In this document: positions 22,201 to 34,009 of the stretch, in pieces
Numbering within the stretch: the stretch's first letter is position 1
How the letters are laid out: every line of letters begins with the position of its first letter
From: Pseudoneurospora amorphoporcata
Lineage: Eukaryota; Ascomycota; Sordariomycetes; Sordariales; Sordariaceae
Assembly: GCA_033297205.1 (NCBI GenBank)
Contig: MU859184.1
Location: 1 to 64,000, forward strand
DNA: 64,000 nt
Direction of reading: 5' to 3'
The notes under the pieces: generated by a model
What the model saw: only the letters and a program-made list of their open reading frames with translations
Database searches by the model: none
Told to the model about the DNA's origin: nothing
Position numbers and translations under genes: made by a program

Positions 22201-22516
22201 ACACAGACAACTCGTGGTCGCCCAACCGGAGCTCCTCAAGCTGCTGGCGGGTCATTTTAATAACAAGGACGTGGACGTGCGGCGGTCGTTGTGCCATCTG
22301 CTCAAAAATTTGGTATGGTGCGATGGTTCGGATGACATGCTGGGCAGGGATCTGCGAGTGAGAGAACTGAAGAAGCTAGGGTTCCTGCAAAAGCTCGAAG
22401 GCCTGGAGCATGATGCTGAGCTGGATGTCAGGGAACGTGCCAAGGAGGCGGCTTCTACTATCAAGGGGGAAGGGGACGATGAACTTCGAATCCCACATGG
22501 CCGGGTAGATTACTAG
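19239..22516 (+). CDS. Armadillo-repeat subunit Gid5/Vid28 (ARMC8) of the GID E3 ligase
   Basis: Scaffold subunit of the GID/CTLH ubiquitin ligase, which in yeast degrades gluconeogenic enzymes after glucose returns; the armadillo solenoid holds the substrate receptor. Three exons, 19239-19548, 19620-21391 and 21446-22516, with introns of 71 and 54 nt, give 1050 aa, close to the yeast protein in size. Repeats run through most of the length. The most diagnostic stretch follows intron 2 (RDPLIHAGVIGVLCLYARSD, then LRLNALWALKHLV and CLEELGPGWLIQLICDD), typical of ARMC8/Vid28 C-terminal repeats. Less conserved inserts are Pro/Lys rich (about 21100-21150) and acidic (about 21680-21720). Both splice joins preserve frame (3153 nt). 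The ATG at 19239 opens the helical N-terminus ALLWQIQNARNPAEQIGLLR. I rate the family high; one-to-one orthology is inferred. Confidence 0.88.
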
Positions 22517-25500
22517 TGGCATGGCACTCAACGGTTGCAAGCTCTGTGGCGTGAGCATCCAAGGGCAACAGGTCAGACCTTCAGGTGATATAGCAACCTG
22601 GTCAACCGGTTTAGGATATATGTGTATAGTCCTGCTAGCGTGTGTAAAGAGCCGCTCGTGGGCATTTGGTCTTGAGGAAAGTAGATAAACGCCCGGGGAA
22701 GTTGAGCGAGACAAGGCAGCAGGAGGGTTCATGTATAGCGAAGTGCAAATAATAGCGCCTGATAGCGTCTATCCATATCAATATAGACGGTAGGAATGCG
22801 ATGGTTTGGCTAATACCACAAAACACGGTCACAACTCATGGATTCTTTTTGCTCTCCTGACTTGTAAATGTGAGGGTGAAATTCAGATTCTCCCCAGTTT
22901 ACTTTGCAACACTGTTTTGTACACCTAGGTGAATGAGTGGGCTTTAAACGAAGCTCTTGGAAATATCTGATTACACTTGCATTAAAGTCCAATCACTACG
23001 TCCCATGACTCCATGATGATAGATGGTCTAGCGCCGGGTATAACTGGATTCGACCAATGCGCTGATGAGCTGTTGCGGGTCGCAAGGTTTCTCGGGAACG
23101 ATCTAGTGAAAGGATTGGTTTGAGTAAAAACAAATTTCGTGAGTGGAAGCGGTAGAACAGGTCAACAATTTGCCTTCCTTCCCCGATCCCTCGGATTATC
23201 GCATGCGTAAAGCTACGTCAACGACTCAAGCCTCGCAAACGCGGCGCAAGCAATCACGTGCCGTACTATCTCCGGTACGGTTGCACAAGACGATTTTTTG
23301 AAACGCTGTCGGCGGCCTATTTCTTTCTTGGGGCGATGGATATCGTTTTTGCTTGGATGTGAAGTTATATTATCGTTACGTGTCGTTGATATTAAAAGGT
23401 GCGAGAAGTCATGAATCATCGACTGCTGGGATGACATGGCGTTGGAGGTCCAGGAGTTTAACATGCGGAGCATACCTGTATGGAGTGGTGCTAAGCGCAG
23501 ATCCCGTTCCCAACGGGCATGTGAGATTTTGTTGTACTGTATCTCAGTTCTCAGTGTTAGTGCGGCAGCACAAACAGCACGACTGGGGACGATAACGTGG
23601 AAGACGTTTTGACGTTGGGGTTGAAGTGCGCGGAGGAGCAACAAAGAAACGAAAAGAGAAAAAAATAATGATTCAAATGACCGGGCCTGATCGAAAATCC
23701 ACTGGGCACATCGGGCGGAGGGGCGCCATACGACTCGGAGTGTCGGGCACGTAAAAAGGCGAAGTCCCCTGGGGGAAGAACTGTTAGTGGCCTCTCCGGC
23801 TATGCAAAATAAGGTAGGGCTCTTCTACTCCCTTCCATTTAATAGGACGTCAGCCGTTCGATTCCGCCTCGGGCTTGTCCTCTTTTTTTCTTTTGCAACT
23901 TTTTTGCAAACGTGAATTTTTACAGTCGGGGATGATGGGACTGAACGATTCTACAGAATGCGTCAAGAGGTAAGAACATAGCAGAAGACGCGAAATAGCA
24001 CATGTACCAGAGAGCCCTGAGAGTGTTCATGAAGGTGCTGGAAGTGGATCGAATAACGGCACTACGTTCGGTGGGGTGACGACAGAGCGCGCCGTTCGGG
24101 TCAAATGGAGTGCGGTGCCTGCGGCTCGGCGCGCAGGGCTGAAAATCCTCGTCTCGACAAGGATTTGGAGTCCACTGACCGTGGAAATTTCTTTCCATTC
24201 CATCCGCCCGGGTGATGTTGGCGCATGTTGTCATTGCCCTATCGATGGAGTATGGAAAGCCGTCGAGTGAGGTTCATCCTTTCCATATTTTGCATCGGTG
24301 CGCTTTCGAGTTTTCCATGACATTGGAATGGAAATTTGAGAAGTCGATGCCACGATACCTAGGAGGAGTAAGGACCTCGCGATATTGCGGACATGGGGTG
24401 TCTGGATTTCTTATCCTCACGGAATGGAACTTTTGTTTCTTAGAAGCTGGATTCGAAATTCGTGATCGCGATGTCGCGTGATCTTGCAAGATCCGGTCAT
24501 CTTGCCATCGTCCCGTCCTTCCAGTCCCTAACACTTTCGTCCTGCAGGTATTGGATGATTTTTTTGACCCTCATGGGTTGATGGGAGCTGCGACTCCCGA
24601 CCTTTCCGATGCGTTGCCCGACCAAGTCGACAGACGAGCGAGTGCCTGCCCGCCTGTGGGAGACGGACGGACATCACTTGGTCAATTCGGTTTGAGAAGC
24701 TCCTGGATATGACAGCGATATTGAAACAAATAATTGTCTCATTACATATGTAGGAAGGTACAGTTACGGTAATATAACGGGTACTTACACACACCAATTA
24801 CGTAACCGCCAAGTACATCTGCCGGCTTCCTGCCGACCGACCGGTCGCTCGACGGCAACCACTTTCCTCAGACAATTTTGCACGTCGCATCCATCATCGT
24901 GATCCAACACCGCAGGCGTCCGACAGCCAAGGGCGCCAGGACGACTTGGGTGCGGGACGACACGGAAGCCGCGGGAGATTGATCGGTCAGGTGTCCGTGG
25001 CTGCCAAGCCTGGAAGCTTGGTTTTGAGGCTCGCTTTGACCAACAACGACCGACATCTCCGACCCAAGGGAAGCTGAGGCTGGCTCGATGAGGCTGTCGC
25101 GATCCTTTGTCAGAGTTTTCGATAATACCTGTGTACTTATCATCACGACCGACTAAGGACTTCTTGCCCCCGGTCGCGCTCCGAATATGCCGACGTCACT
25201 AACGCTAACCGGCAAGGGCCAGGGGCATCGGATGGCTGGCGATCAGTCATGTGGAATGCCGTACGCCAAGACAAGCCCTTGGGGGCCACCCTTTACCTTT
25301 CGTCATCCGATAATCGTTTCAGTCCGTCATCGTTGACAACAACGGGGAGATGTCAAAACAAAGTCACAGCCTAACAAGGTTTGAAGGGATCCGAGGTTGT
25401 TGGTTGCCAGTGGTTGAGTGGTCCAAGTGGATGCAAACCCTGTAGTTCCCAAGAAAAGCAGAAAGAGAAAATGTGTGTGTTGCGGAGCAGGAAGTCCGGC

Positions 25501-26095
25501 TCCGCTGTGTCATCTCGTCACGGCTCTCATCTCTTTCAATATCCAGACCACGTTATTGCTAAAACCTACGGGGGTACCTCTAGATCGACAGGGTCTATCA
25601 ATAAGCCAATCGGTGGGACAAGCGAACTAGTGTCGCGAGCAGCGTGTTGGACGGATCATGGAGTGGATTTTGCTGGGAGGTCAGGAAGCTATGATGCGTT
25701 GATCTGGTCCCTCGTTCGGACTCGGTCATACCGTGGATCGGCTGTTGTCTTCTCTCTTTTGCACCTTGGGCAGTGGTTTTCGTCACAGCGGGTGAACCTA
25801 CCATCCTTAGTGGCAGGTACCGGTACGTCTTTTGCAGTTACGTACCTGACTTACACTCGGGAGTCGCTACCCGTCAAGCTCGGTGCGCCGGTGCGGCTGC
25901 CGTCGTCCCTCCTTCGTCCCTTCGCGTTGACGGGACAATGACGCCGGAAAAGGCGGGTTTCGAGAACTTTCCCATCAAGCCTTACCAGGTAATGTGACCA
26001 ATCGATGCTATCGCCGGGCCCTGCAAGCAGATGTCATCCAAACATCCAAGGCAGGCCACACTGGAAAGCACACATCTCCCCCAGCCTGCATCTCT
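22517..26095. other. Long intergenic region
   Basis: 3.6 kb of GC-normal DNA between convergent-free plus-strand genes. The longest frame (25381-25941, plus) opens with TTG and has low-complexity Ser/Gly composition with no recognised domain; I do not call it. The right part is the upstream region of the opsin-related gene. Confidence 0.45.
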
Positions 26096-26103
26096 TATAA
26101 AAG
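26096..26103 (+). promoter_or_regulatory. TATA box of the opsin-related gene
   Basis: TATAAAAG lies about 230 bp before the ATG at 26333. It is followed by a CA-rich leader (CATCAGCCACAACAACAG), a common layout in strongly induced Neurospora genes. Confidence 0.55.
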
Positions 26104-26332
26104 TCCCGAGTCTTGCTTACATCTGACCCAAATCTTTCTCAGTCCATCATCACAGCATCAGCCACAACAACAGAGTTCGTGCCACACTTCAGCAAAGCAT
26201 ACACTTCAACACCAACTTAGCCATCCTTACCGGGCAACGAGCAAATTGACGAGTTATCTCGCTCCCGTTTAGTGTACGATTACTTAGCATCAGCAACCGT
26301 TACGCATCGAGACCCGAATCATCGGAACCAGA

Positions 26333-27271
26333 ATGGCGTTTCTACTCCCACGTAACGATGTCTTGAACGTCCATCCCGCTCCTCAGGGCCAGCACTTGAG
26401 TGAGCACGGTTCGGATTGGCTATGGGCTGCTACAGCCCTCTTTGCATTCAACACAGTAGGTTCCCATCTCAGAAGACCTTCATGATGTTCCTGTGCTAAC
26501 CCATCATGTCAACAGCTCGTCCTTTTTGCTCTCAAGTTCAAGGCCAGCCGCGGTGAACGCCTCTGGCATTACATCTGGATCGTTACCAACCTCGTGGCTA
26601 CCATCGCCTACTTTGCCATGGCGGCTAACCTCGCCTGGGATGTGGTCAGCCAAAGGAACCAAGTCCGTCAACATGGTCCTACCCGCCAGATCTTCTGGGC
26701 CAAGTATGTCCTCTGGGTCGTCTCTTTCCCTGCCGCCATCCTCGCCCTGGGCATCCTCTCCGGCGTCTCTTGGGCTACCATTGTCTTCAACATCTTCCTT
26801 TCCTGGATCTGGGTCATCGGCTATCTCGTCGCCGCCTATGTTCCTTCCAACTACAAGTGGGGCTTCTTTGCTTTCGCTGCTCTCGCCCACATCTTCCTCG
26901 CCTTTGAGACCTTGTTCCGCGCCCGCCGCTCGGCCAACCGCGTTGGTATCAACCGCGACTACATGATGCTCTCTGGCTGGACCAACCTTCTCTGGCTCAT
27001 CTACCCCATTGCTTGGGGTGTCTCTGACGGCGGCAACGTCATTGGTGTCACCAAGAGCATGATCTTCTTCGGCATCCTCGATGTTATCTTCATCACCACT
27101 CTCAGCTACGCCTTTGTCTTCCTCAGCCGCCGCTGGGACTACAACCGCCTTAACATTGCCTTTACTCAGTATGGCCGTGTCCCCATCGCCGGTACTTACC
27201 CCGAGAAGCATGCCACCACCGGCCACCAGTCCGGTGTGACTGCCCCTCACACTGCTGCTCCTGCCGTCTAA
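26333..27271 (+). CDS. orp-1: Opsin-related seven-helix membrane protein (HSP30/YRO2 type)
   Basis: A seven-transmembrane protein of the fungal opsin-related group; yeast relatives HSP30 and YRO2 are stress-induced plasma-membrane proteins that restrain the proton ATPase or respond to acid stress. Exons 26333-26455 and 26516-27271, with a 60-nt intron (GTAGGT donor, GCTAAC branch), give 292 aa. The intron falls inside helix 1. Helices are readable at WLWAATALFAF/LVLFAL, IWIVTNLVATIAYFAMA, YVLWVVSFPAAILALGIL, IVFNIFLSWIWVIGYLVAAYV, FFAFAALAHIFLAF, LWLIYPIAWGVSD and MIFFGILDVIFITTLSYAFVF. In helix 7 a true opsin has LD-x-x-x-K; here the position after ILDVIF is Ile, so the retinal-binding Lys is missing and this should not be a light-driven pump. 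The tail is His/Thr/Ala rich. The orp-1 symbol comes from memory of the N. crassa locus and is tentative. Confidence 0.88.
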
Positions 27272-30200
27272 GCAATGCACAACACACCTTCTGATGGGTC
27301 ACACTCAGTCTGCTCGCCCTTAGTAGGTTGAGCACCTGGGGAAGGCCATCTACACGACTTTTCACGACGAAACGACAATGCGCTCCTTTTGATGTCCAGT
27401 TACGGTTCTCGTTTGGTTTTGATGCACAACGATACCCAACATTCGCTCGCTTTTGTGTTTTTGCTTGGCGATATGAGTATGGAGGATAGAGGTTAAGATA
27501 TGGGATGGATATACCACGAAATGGCCATCGGTTGGCCTACTGAGGAGGATGGATGAAGATGAAGGATATTGCTCGATATCACTACGGAGTTGGAACGCAT
27601 AATGGGATGGCTGTAATGTATAATGGAGTAGATGGGGGAGGCATCCCATGCTATAGACAACTTCGGATAAAAACTTTGATAACATGGTTCCTATGACAAT
27701 CGGTGTTTTGTGAGTATGATTTTTGTTGGTTCCCGACATGGTCTGCATGACACATCTTTCCTATGACTTGGGGAACGAAGTTTCTACCTGCATATGCTTA
27801 ATGGCAACCCCAACAAACTGATATTTCTTCTATTCAGACCTTTACTTCTTACTTAACAGAGGTTTGACAGGGTATATTACGCATCTCCGCAGGTCAATGT
27901 CAAGCCAGTCAATGCAGCAGGTGGAGAGATGTTGAATGTGCTCTGAGGAGCTTTAGGATCAACCACGTTTGCGGAATATACGTGTCAGGCGGATGAAGTG
28001 CAGCGCTAACAAGTGCAATCAAAACGTTTCTTGAATATGAGCATGCCTTGGACTTTGATACACACAGCTTTTGCAGAAGTTTATGTTCACAGTTCAGAGC
28101 AGTTTGACGTGGGAATGGCACGATGAACCTGTGGGAATGGAAGGCGAGGCTAGAGGAAGCCGAACATTCAAGACCTACACAAAAAGGAAGTGGACAAACC
28201 TTGGTGAAGGTTGAGGTTTCTGGTGCGTTTATTGCTTCCAGTTTAAACAGCATCGTCGTCATACACACCGCAGCATACTGTGGTGTTTCTGGGCTGCCCC
28301 AGTGAGCAGAATTTTGGACGGGACGGCAGGAGGCGGAAAGCGTGAAGTTTTACCTACTTGCTGAGACTGAGAGAAGTGGTGCAATCTTCTTTGCACTTGC
28401 ACTGCAGATCTTCTGGGACTGTGTCCTCGGCATGAAGGAAGTGCAGAGGTGCGAAGGGTACCTATGGAGTAGGAACATGAACATAAAGTGAAAGGGGGGG
28501 AGGAAATGTACCTCGAGATATAAATGCATGAGGTACCTAGGTAGGTACCTTAGGTATTGGAGACTGGGTAAGGTAGGGTGATGTCACGATTGCCTCTCTC
28601 GTTTCCGTTTATGATCGCACTTGCCTTTATCATCTGTCTAACGATCTACTAGACCTATGTCGTCTTGAGGTTAGATAGAGGCCAGATGATGCTGCCCGTT
28701 CGCACCTTCCTAGGAGTAACTCCCACATTCCAAGTGAATCATTCCGCTCTTTACTTGGGTACATCCTTGCTTTTAACACGCGGCGGGCCATCACCTTTCT
28801 ACCTCTCTCATCGGCAGGAACCAAGAGACCCGGCAGAGAGAAAAGAGTGACGGGAGCTTTTGACAAGTTTGTGCCTGCCCACTCGTGCCACTTTGACCAG
28901 CCAACCGACGACAATCGTCGCACAACAGATCCACGGGTGTGATGTTACCTTATCTGCCGCTTAGAAGGACAACTCACACTACCATTCACCACTACCGGCC
29001 GGAATACCGCCATGCCATCAAAGCGGGAGTGGCTTGATGTGTAAATGAAGAGATATGTTTTCTGGGCCCGAAGGAGACGATGAGCCGAAGACAATGACGT
29101 GGTATCGTTCGCCTCCGTTTTCCTTGACTTGGTCGCAAAAGATCCTCTTCAGGTTCTCCTGCCGGCACAGAAATGGTGGGTAGAGTTTGGTCTCCAGGTC
29201 TGAAAAGCGGGAAAGACGGCCGGTGATGTGTTTGTATGAGGAAGAAGCGAAGGTAGACAAGGCAAAATAACCGAAGAACCTGGCACCGAACACCTTCCGA
29301 TTGTACGGTGTAAGCAATCAACCGCTACATGTATGTACCTAACCACCAAGCCTTCCGTCACCAGCTCCACCAAAGACCATCCATCTCCAGCTCCAGCTCC
29401 AACTCTCCATGAGGCGCCCTTTAAATGACCCACCGGTGATACCGACAAGCCCTGCATCTATCCACGCACAACACCGTCCACCACGTTTTCTATAGATTGC
29501 TCAAGGATCAGGGCCAAGCAGCCTCAAAAAGGTTCGATAGCAAACAACATCTCAGTGTCAACAAACACATACATCGTCAAACTCTGAGACGGTAATCTCC
29601 GTCAGCGGGAAGAGTGAAGTGGACTGGGGACAATGGTGTAACATGATATGACATGATACATATGGGGACGGAACACTTAGGAGGAGCAGCTATGTACCGT
29701 CTTTTGAAGTAGATATCCGTACCCGCGGAATCGCGATGAGTGACTATGTACAATCTAACCCTGGTTTGTTTGTTAGTCTGGTACAAAAAACGCCCAGTTC
29801 CACTCTCGAACTACTAAAAGTAGAAAAGAATTCAGGCTTCGAACGGAGGGGTGCCGTAGAGGGGACTACTCTCTTATATCTTTCTGTCTTGGAGGCCTTG
29901 AATGAAGACGGAAAGAGGCATAAGAGGCTTCAGTGGCGTTTTTAACCCTTGCCATTGTCCTATAATGCTTCAAACGGAGGCCAGTTTCTCTTTTTGAAGG
30001 CCAATGAGAGCTCCAAATCTCCCCTGCTCAACCTTTGCCCGAAGAACCAAACTAACAAACAAACTAGTATTGAATTGTATGTAATGATGAACTTGATTTC
30101 CGTGGTAGAAAGAGGTGGCGGATACCTCCGTCTTGAGTTGAACGCGGTATGTGGCTATAATATCTCATTGCCTTGGCGGCGGTTCAGCGGCTATGGCTTC

Positions 30201-31385
30201 TTTTGCTGTTCTTTTGTTTGAAAAATAAAAACTGTCATGGTGGATGTGGCGGTCTGAGGGCCGAGACAAATCGTATATAATGTGGATGACAGGCAGGTAA
30301 GGTTTGAGTGACTACCTCTATGTAAGTCACCACCGAACCTTGTTCATTTGCACCTGGCCTGTCGAGAGAAGTAGCGATAGTAAATCCAAAGAAGACGGCC
30401 GCAACGGCTTGTTCCCATCCGGACTTATCCAAACGGAACAACCCATTCATCAAGAGAACAATATGATACCCGATAAACACTCCCGTACCGTAAGCATCCC
30501 GTCCCTTGCTCAAACAAGCTTCTCTTTCGGGCCCGAGGGACGACGATCCCGTGGTCGAATGCAAGCCACAACTCCAGGCTGAAATTGGAATGGATGACTT
30601 GACCGCACCGTTCCCGGTCCTCTCTATCCATGTACATATACCCTTGCGAATAACAAGGGACCACAGCAATGTACACCTAAGGTGGTACCAGTTACCATTT
30701 TTTTAACGAAACGTGGTGTGGCCAATGAGGGATGTTTAGGTAGAAACCAGGCAATGCGTATGTACGTAGCAGAAAAGGGTTTGAAGAGGATAATCAAAGG
30801 GGGGAGAAATAGGAAGGTATGTACCATCGAGATCAATCAACTAGGACAGCAACTGGGACAAAAGCCACGCCACAGGAACGCCTCAAATAGCTAGCGGTTT
30901 TAGGTGTTGTCGTTGACGGAATTCTCCGTGCCGTTTTGTCTTGCGACCGAGACGGTTTCTGTTTCTCACTCATAATGTTTCGTTTTTGATGGTGGTGAGT
31001 GAGTGTTATTGCTGGGTTTGATGATGCTTGTACATATTTTTTGGCTACCTACCTTACTGACTACAGTGTAGACGGGACCATTATCCTGCAGTGAGACCAC
31101 GACCCACCCGCTTGGAAGTACTGTCTGAGAATTGTCTCGGTAATCGACAATAGGGCCGCTGATTAGTATCTCTTGTGCCTTTCTCTTTCTTTTCCTGCGA
31201 CCTGATGATCGTCGAGAAAGAGGTTGTTCAAAACACAAAAGGCACCGTAAACACCACCACTCCTCGGAGCTCATTAATTGATTGCCCACCATTCTCCGCG
31301 TTCTGCTTCAAGATCGCAGGTCTCGTGTTCTTTAAGCCATGGGCTTGGAGGCTTGCAGTTCGTACAGTGAAAGCAACACGTAAGT
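27272..31385. other. Long intergenic region, no gene recognised
   Basis: 4.1 kb of GC-normal sequence with only short frames, most opening with non-ATG codons. It includes the near-palindrome AGGTACCTAGGTAGGTACCT at 28531-28550, a type of short GGTACC/CCTAGG motif also seen in fragments near 39950 and 45850. It may contain long UTRs or non-coding transcripts; nothing in the sequence proves either. Confidence 0.4.
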
Positions 31386-31730
31386 TTGGGGGTGGGGGGG
31401 GGGGGGGGGGGGGGCCCCCAACCCAACCAAAAATTTGATGAAGGCGTATTGCTTTATATACCTTTTGGGGCAAGTTCGACGTTTGGAAGGGGAAATTTGG
31501 ATGATTATGGGTCNNNNNNNNNNGCCCCCCCCCCCCCCCCCGCCGCCCGCCCGCCCCCCCCCCCCCCCCCGCCCAGGGCCCCCATCCCATCCAAAAATTA
31601 GATGAACCGGTATAGCTTCAGATCTCCTTTAGGGCAAGTAGGACGAAGTGAACGTGCAATGTTGATGACAATAGGTCAAGTTTGTTGCTGTGAATTCTGA
31701 AGCTGTAGCAACGCTCAGTTCTCGACGGGG
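31386..31730. other. Assembly gap with poly-G/poly-C tracts and a false duplication
   Basis: A G tract (about 31389-31414) leads into about 100 bases, then ten Ns (31514-31523), then C tracts, then another copy of about the same 100 bases. The two copies line up without a length change (GGCCCCCAACCC... against GGCCCCCATCCC..., both ending GGTC), but the left copy is full of substitutions. This looks like one locus represented twice, the left copy being poor-quality sequence beyond a homopolymer. Confidence 0.8.
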
Positions 31731-33964
31731 TCGCGATGGTCGTTTGGTAGATAAATCGAAGTGATAGCAGTAACAGCGAGTTTCCAAACTTATCCAGGAC
31801 GTTCCCGTGCCAAAGATGTCCCGAATGACCGTTTCTTTGTCGCGTGCACCCCGCGAGCCCTGATGCGCCTCTTCCGTGCATACCATGACAATGCCTCGCC
31901 TTGCGTCTACATCGCTTGAGCATCTGACCCGAATATGCATCCTGAAATACCCTACCTCTACGTTGCCCGGAGATTCGGTGAGGGGGCTTTAAGGTATACA
32001 TGCCAAATGTAGCCGGGTTGATGTTCTTATGATGCCGGAGGTACGGTGTCTATCTGTCAGTAGGGTCTTCATGTCCAACCTCAGTCCAGTGCAAAATAGC
32101 TCGGTAGTACACTGGTCCGATAGAGGGGCTCGCTCCCAAAAAAATAAAGCCGGACGGTCAGCTGTACGGCTACGGTACGCTTACAGCACCAAAGAAGCGT
32201 ACAACAACCGCTAGCGGGCGTCCGTGTTTTTATTTGGAGATCGAGAGGGGATAAACATGTCTACCTATATGACGATCCCAACACCTGGTTTTCTAGGTAT
32301 TATCGCTGCTGAACGCACGGTTATATCGATATAGGTATATAAGTGGACAGGAGCTCGGCGCCGCAACAAGGTGCAGCCAAAGAGATTAGAAATCTGGATA
32401 GCACTGGGCGAGCGACCCAGCGACCGAGTGAGTGGTGCTGGACATTCCGATATTTCGGGTCACGAACCGGGATGACTGTAATAAACATACATACCTATAA
32501 TGGATCACAAAGTATTCCTTCGAACGTCTCCAGAATCATTATCATCGGGGTTTTCCAATGGCATGTCCAAGAACACGGAAATATCCTCAAACATTCCCGT
32601 CGGTCCCCAAATTAAAACAGAAGCGCGCGGCCAGTTGGTGCAGCGAGCGGCCGCTCGTAAACTGGGCGGCCCAAGCTCCGACTGAGCTCCAGCTAGAAGT
32701 ACAGTGATCTGCATAGTGGAGCGTCAACCACCGTGCTGGTGGACGAACCTCATGGGGTACCTAAAATATATGTATATTTGAAAATTGGCCACAAAATTAG
32801 AAGAAACCAACATGCATCATGTTTAGTCATTATCGCTGCGCTGCACTTTTTGTTCTGGGCAAGTCCCAGCCGAACGAACTGAATGTGTCATCGCGGAGTC
32901 GTTTCAAGGTCCTAGATCTCCCCAGCACACTCACCAACATCGGATACCAAGCGCTCGGGACTCAAGCTCTTATTACATTCCTTTAGTCGGAGCCGAGCGT
33001 CTGCAGCCAACAAGTTCAAAAGCTCCAGTTGACACCCAGAACAAGCCCCATAATGACGCTGACACTGGCACATCTAGATGCTGACATGCTGACGCTTTGA
33101 GGAGTTCACAGTAATGGCACAGACAGTGGCGCCCGGAGCGCTGGGACGGCAGGACGGGTGGGTGGGTGGTGAGACGGCACTTACACTACAAGTATCCTCG
33201 GGTAAATTTCAGTTGCTACCACCTTGACGTCGCATCGTGAATGCTCGCGTCCATCGTCTCTCCAGCTCTGGGCACATTTTCTTTTTCTGCCCGATGACTT
33301 TAGAAAATCGGAAATAAAGTTTGAGTGAATGGGGGTCGTCTAACGTCTTTGGCTCGTGTCTTGAAGACCAATTCGTTCTGAGGCTTCCTCATCGCTTCCA
33401 CAACACTTCTTCTCCTGAATTTCTTCTTTGACAGCTAGCTTCGCTTGGCACATGGTCCCGTGTGACATAAGCACTGGCGAGGACAACACACGAACGGAAC
33501 ATGCCAGGCGACGACGGACGGGAAGTCGGTTGCAGTCGGTGGGCAACGGTCGACCAAAAGAAACGGCCGAAGTTGTCGAACCACAATAGACAGGCTCAGA
33601 AGCACCGAGCCAGGGCCAGTCCATCCCCCCTCCCCCCTGACGAAAGAAAAGCGCAAAATCCGGCCCAAATTCGGGACGATGCTCCATATGGCCCAGATTC
33701 CAAGAAGTGAAAGTGGCATGCCACCGAAGCGACCGAACCGAACCCGTCCCTTGCCCTGAATTGAGTGCCTGACTCTGTTGCGGTGGTGTCGGTTTCCACT
33801 TGTCGGTTGCGCAATTGAACTGGGCCCAGTGCGCGCACTCGCTTGGGAGTTGAGAACCAAAAGATGGCATGGGCCCATGAAATCAATCCATCCATGGATG
33901 GGCGTTTTTTAGTGCCACTGGATCGTAGATGGATCTCGAAATCTTGATATGGACCAGCCGAGGG

Positions 33965-34009
<45 letters not shown>

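Noticed and set aside
25381..25941. 186-codon plus-strand frame upstream of the opsin-related gene
   Set aside because: Opens with TTG, low-complexity Ser/Gly composition, no domain, no convincing introns or context. Most likely chance within GC-normal intergenic DNA.
31228..31601. Gly- and Pro-rich frames on both strands across the N gap
   Set aside because: Produced entirely by G and C homopolymers and unknown bases.
33340..33870. 176-codon minus-strand ATG frame
   Set aside because: It has an ATG but mixed amino-acid composition, no recognisable domain and no support from flanking splice sites. Overlapping frames of similar length occur on the same strand.
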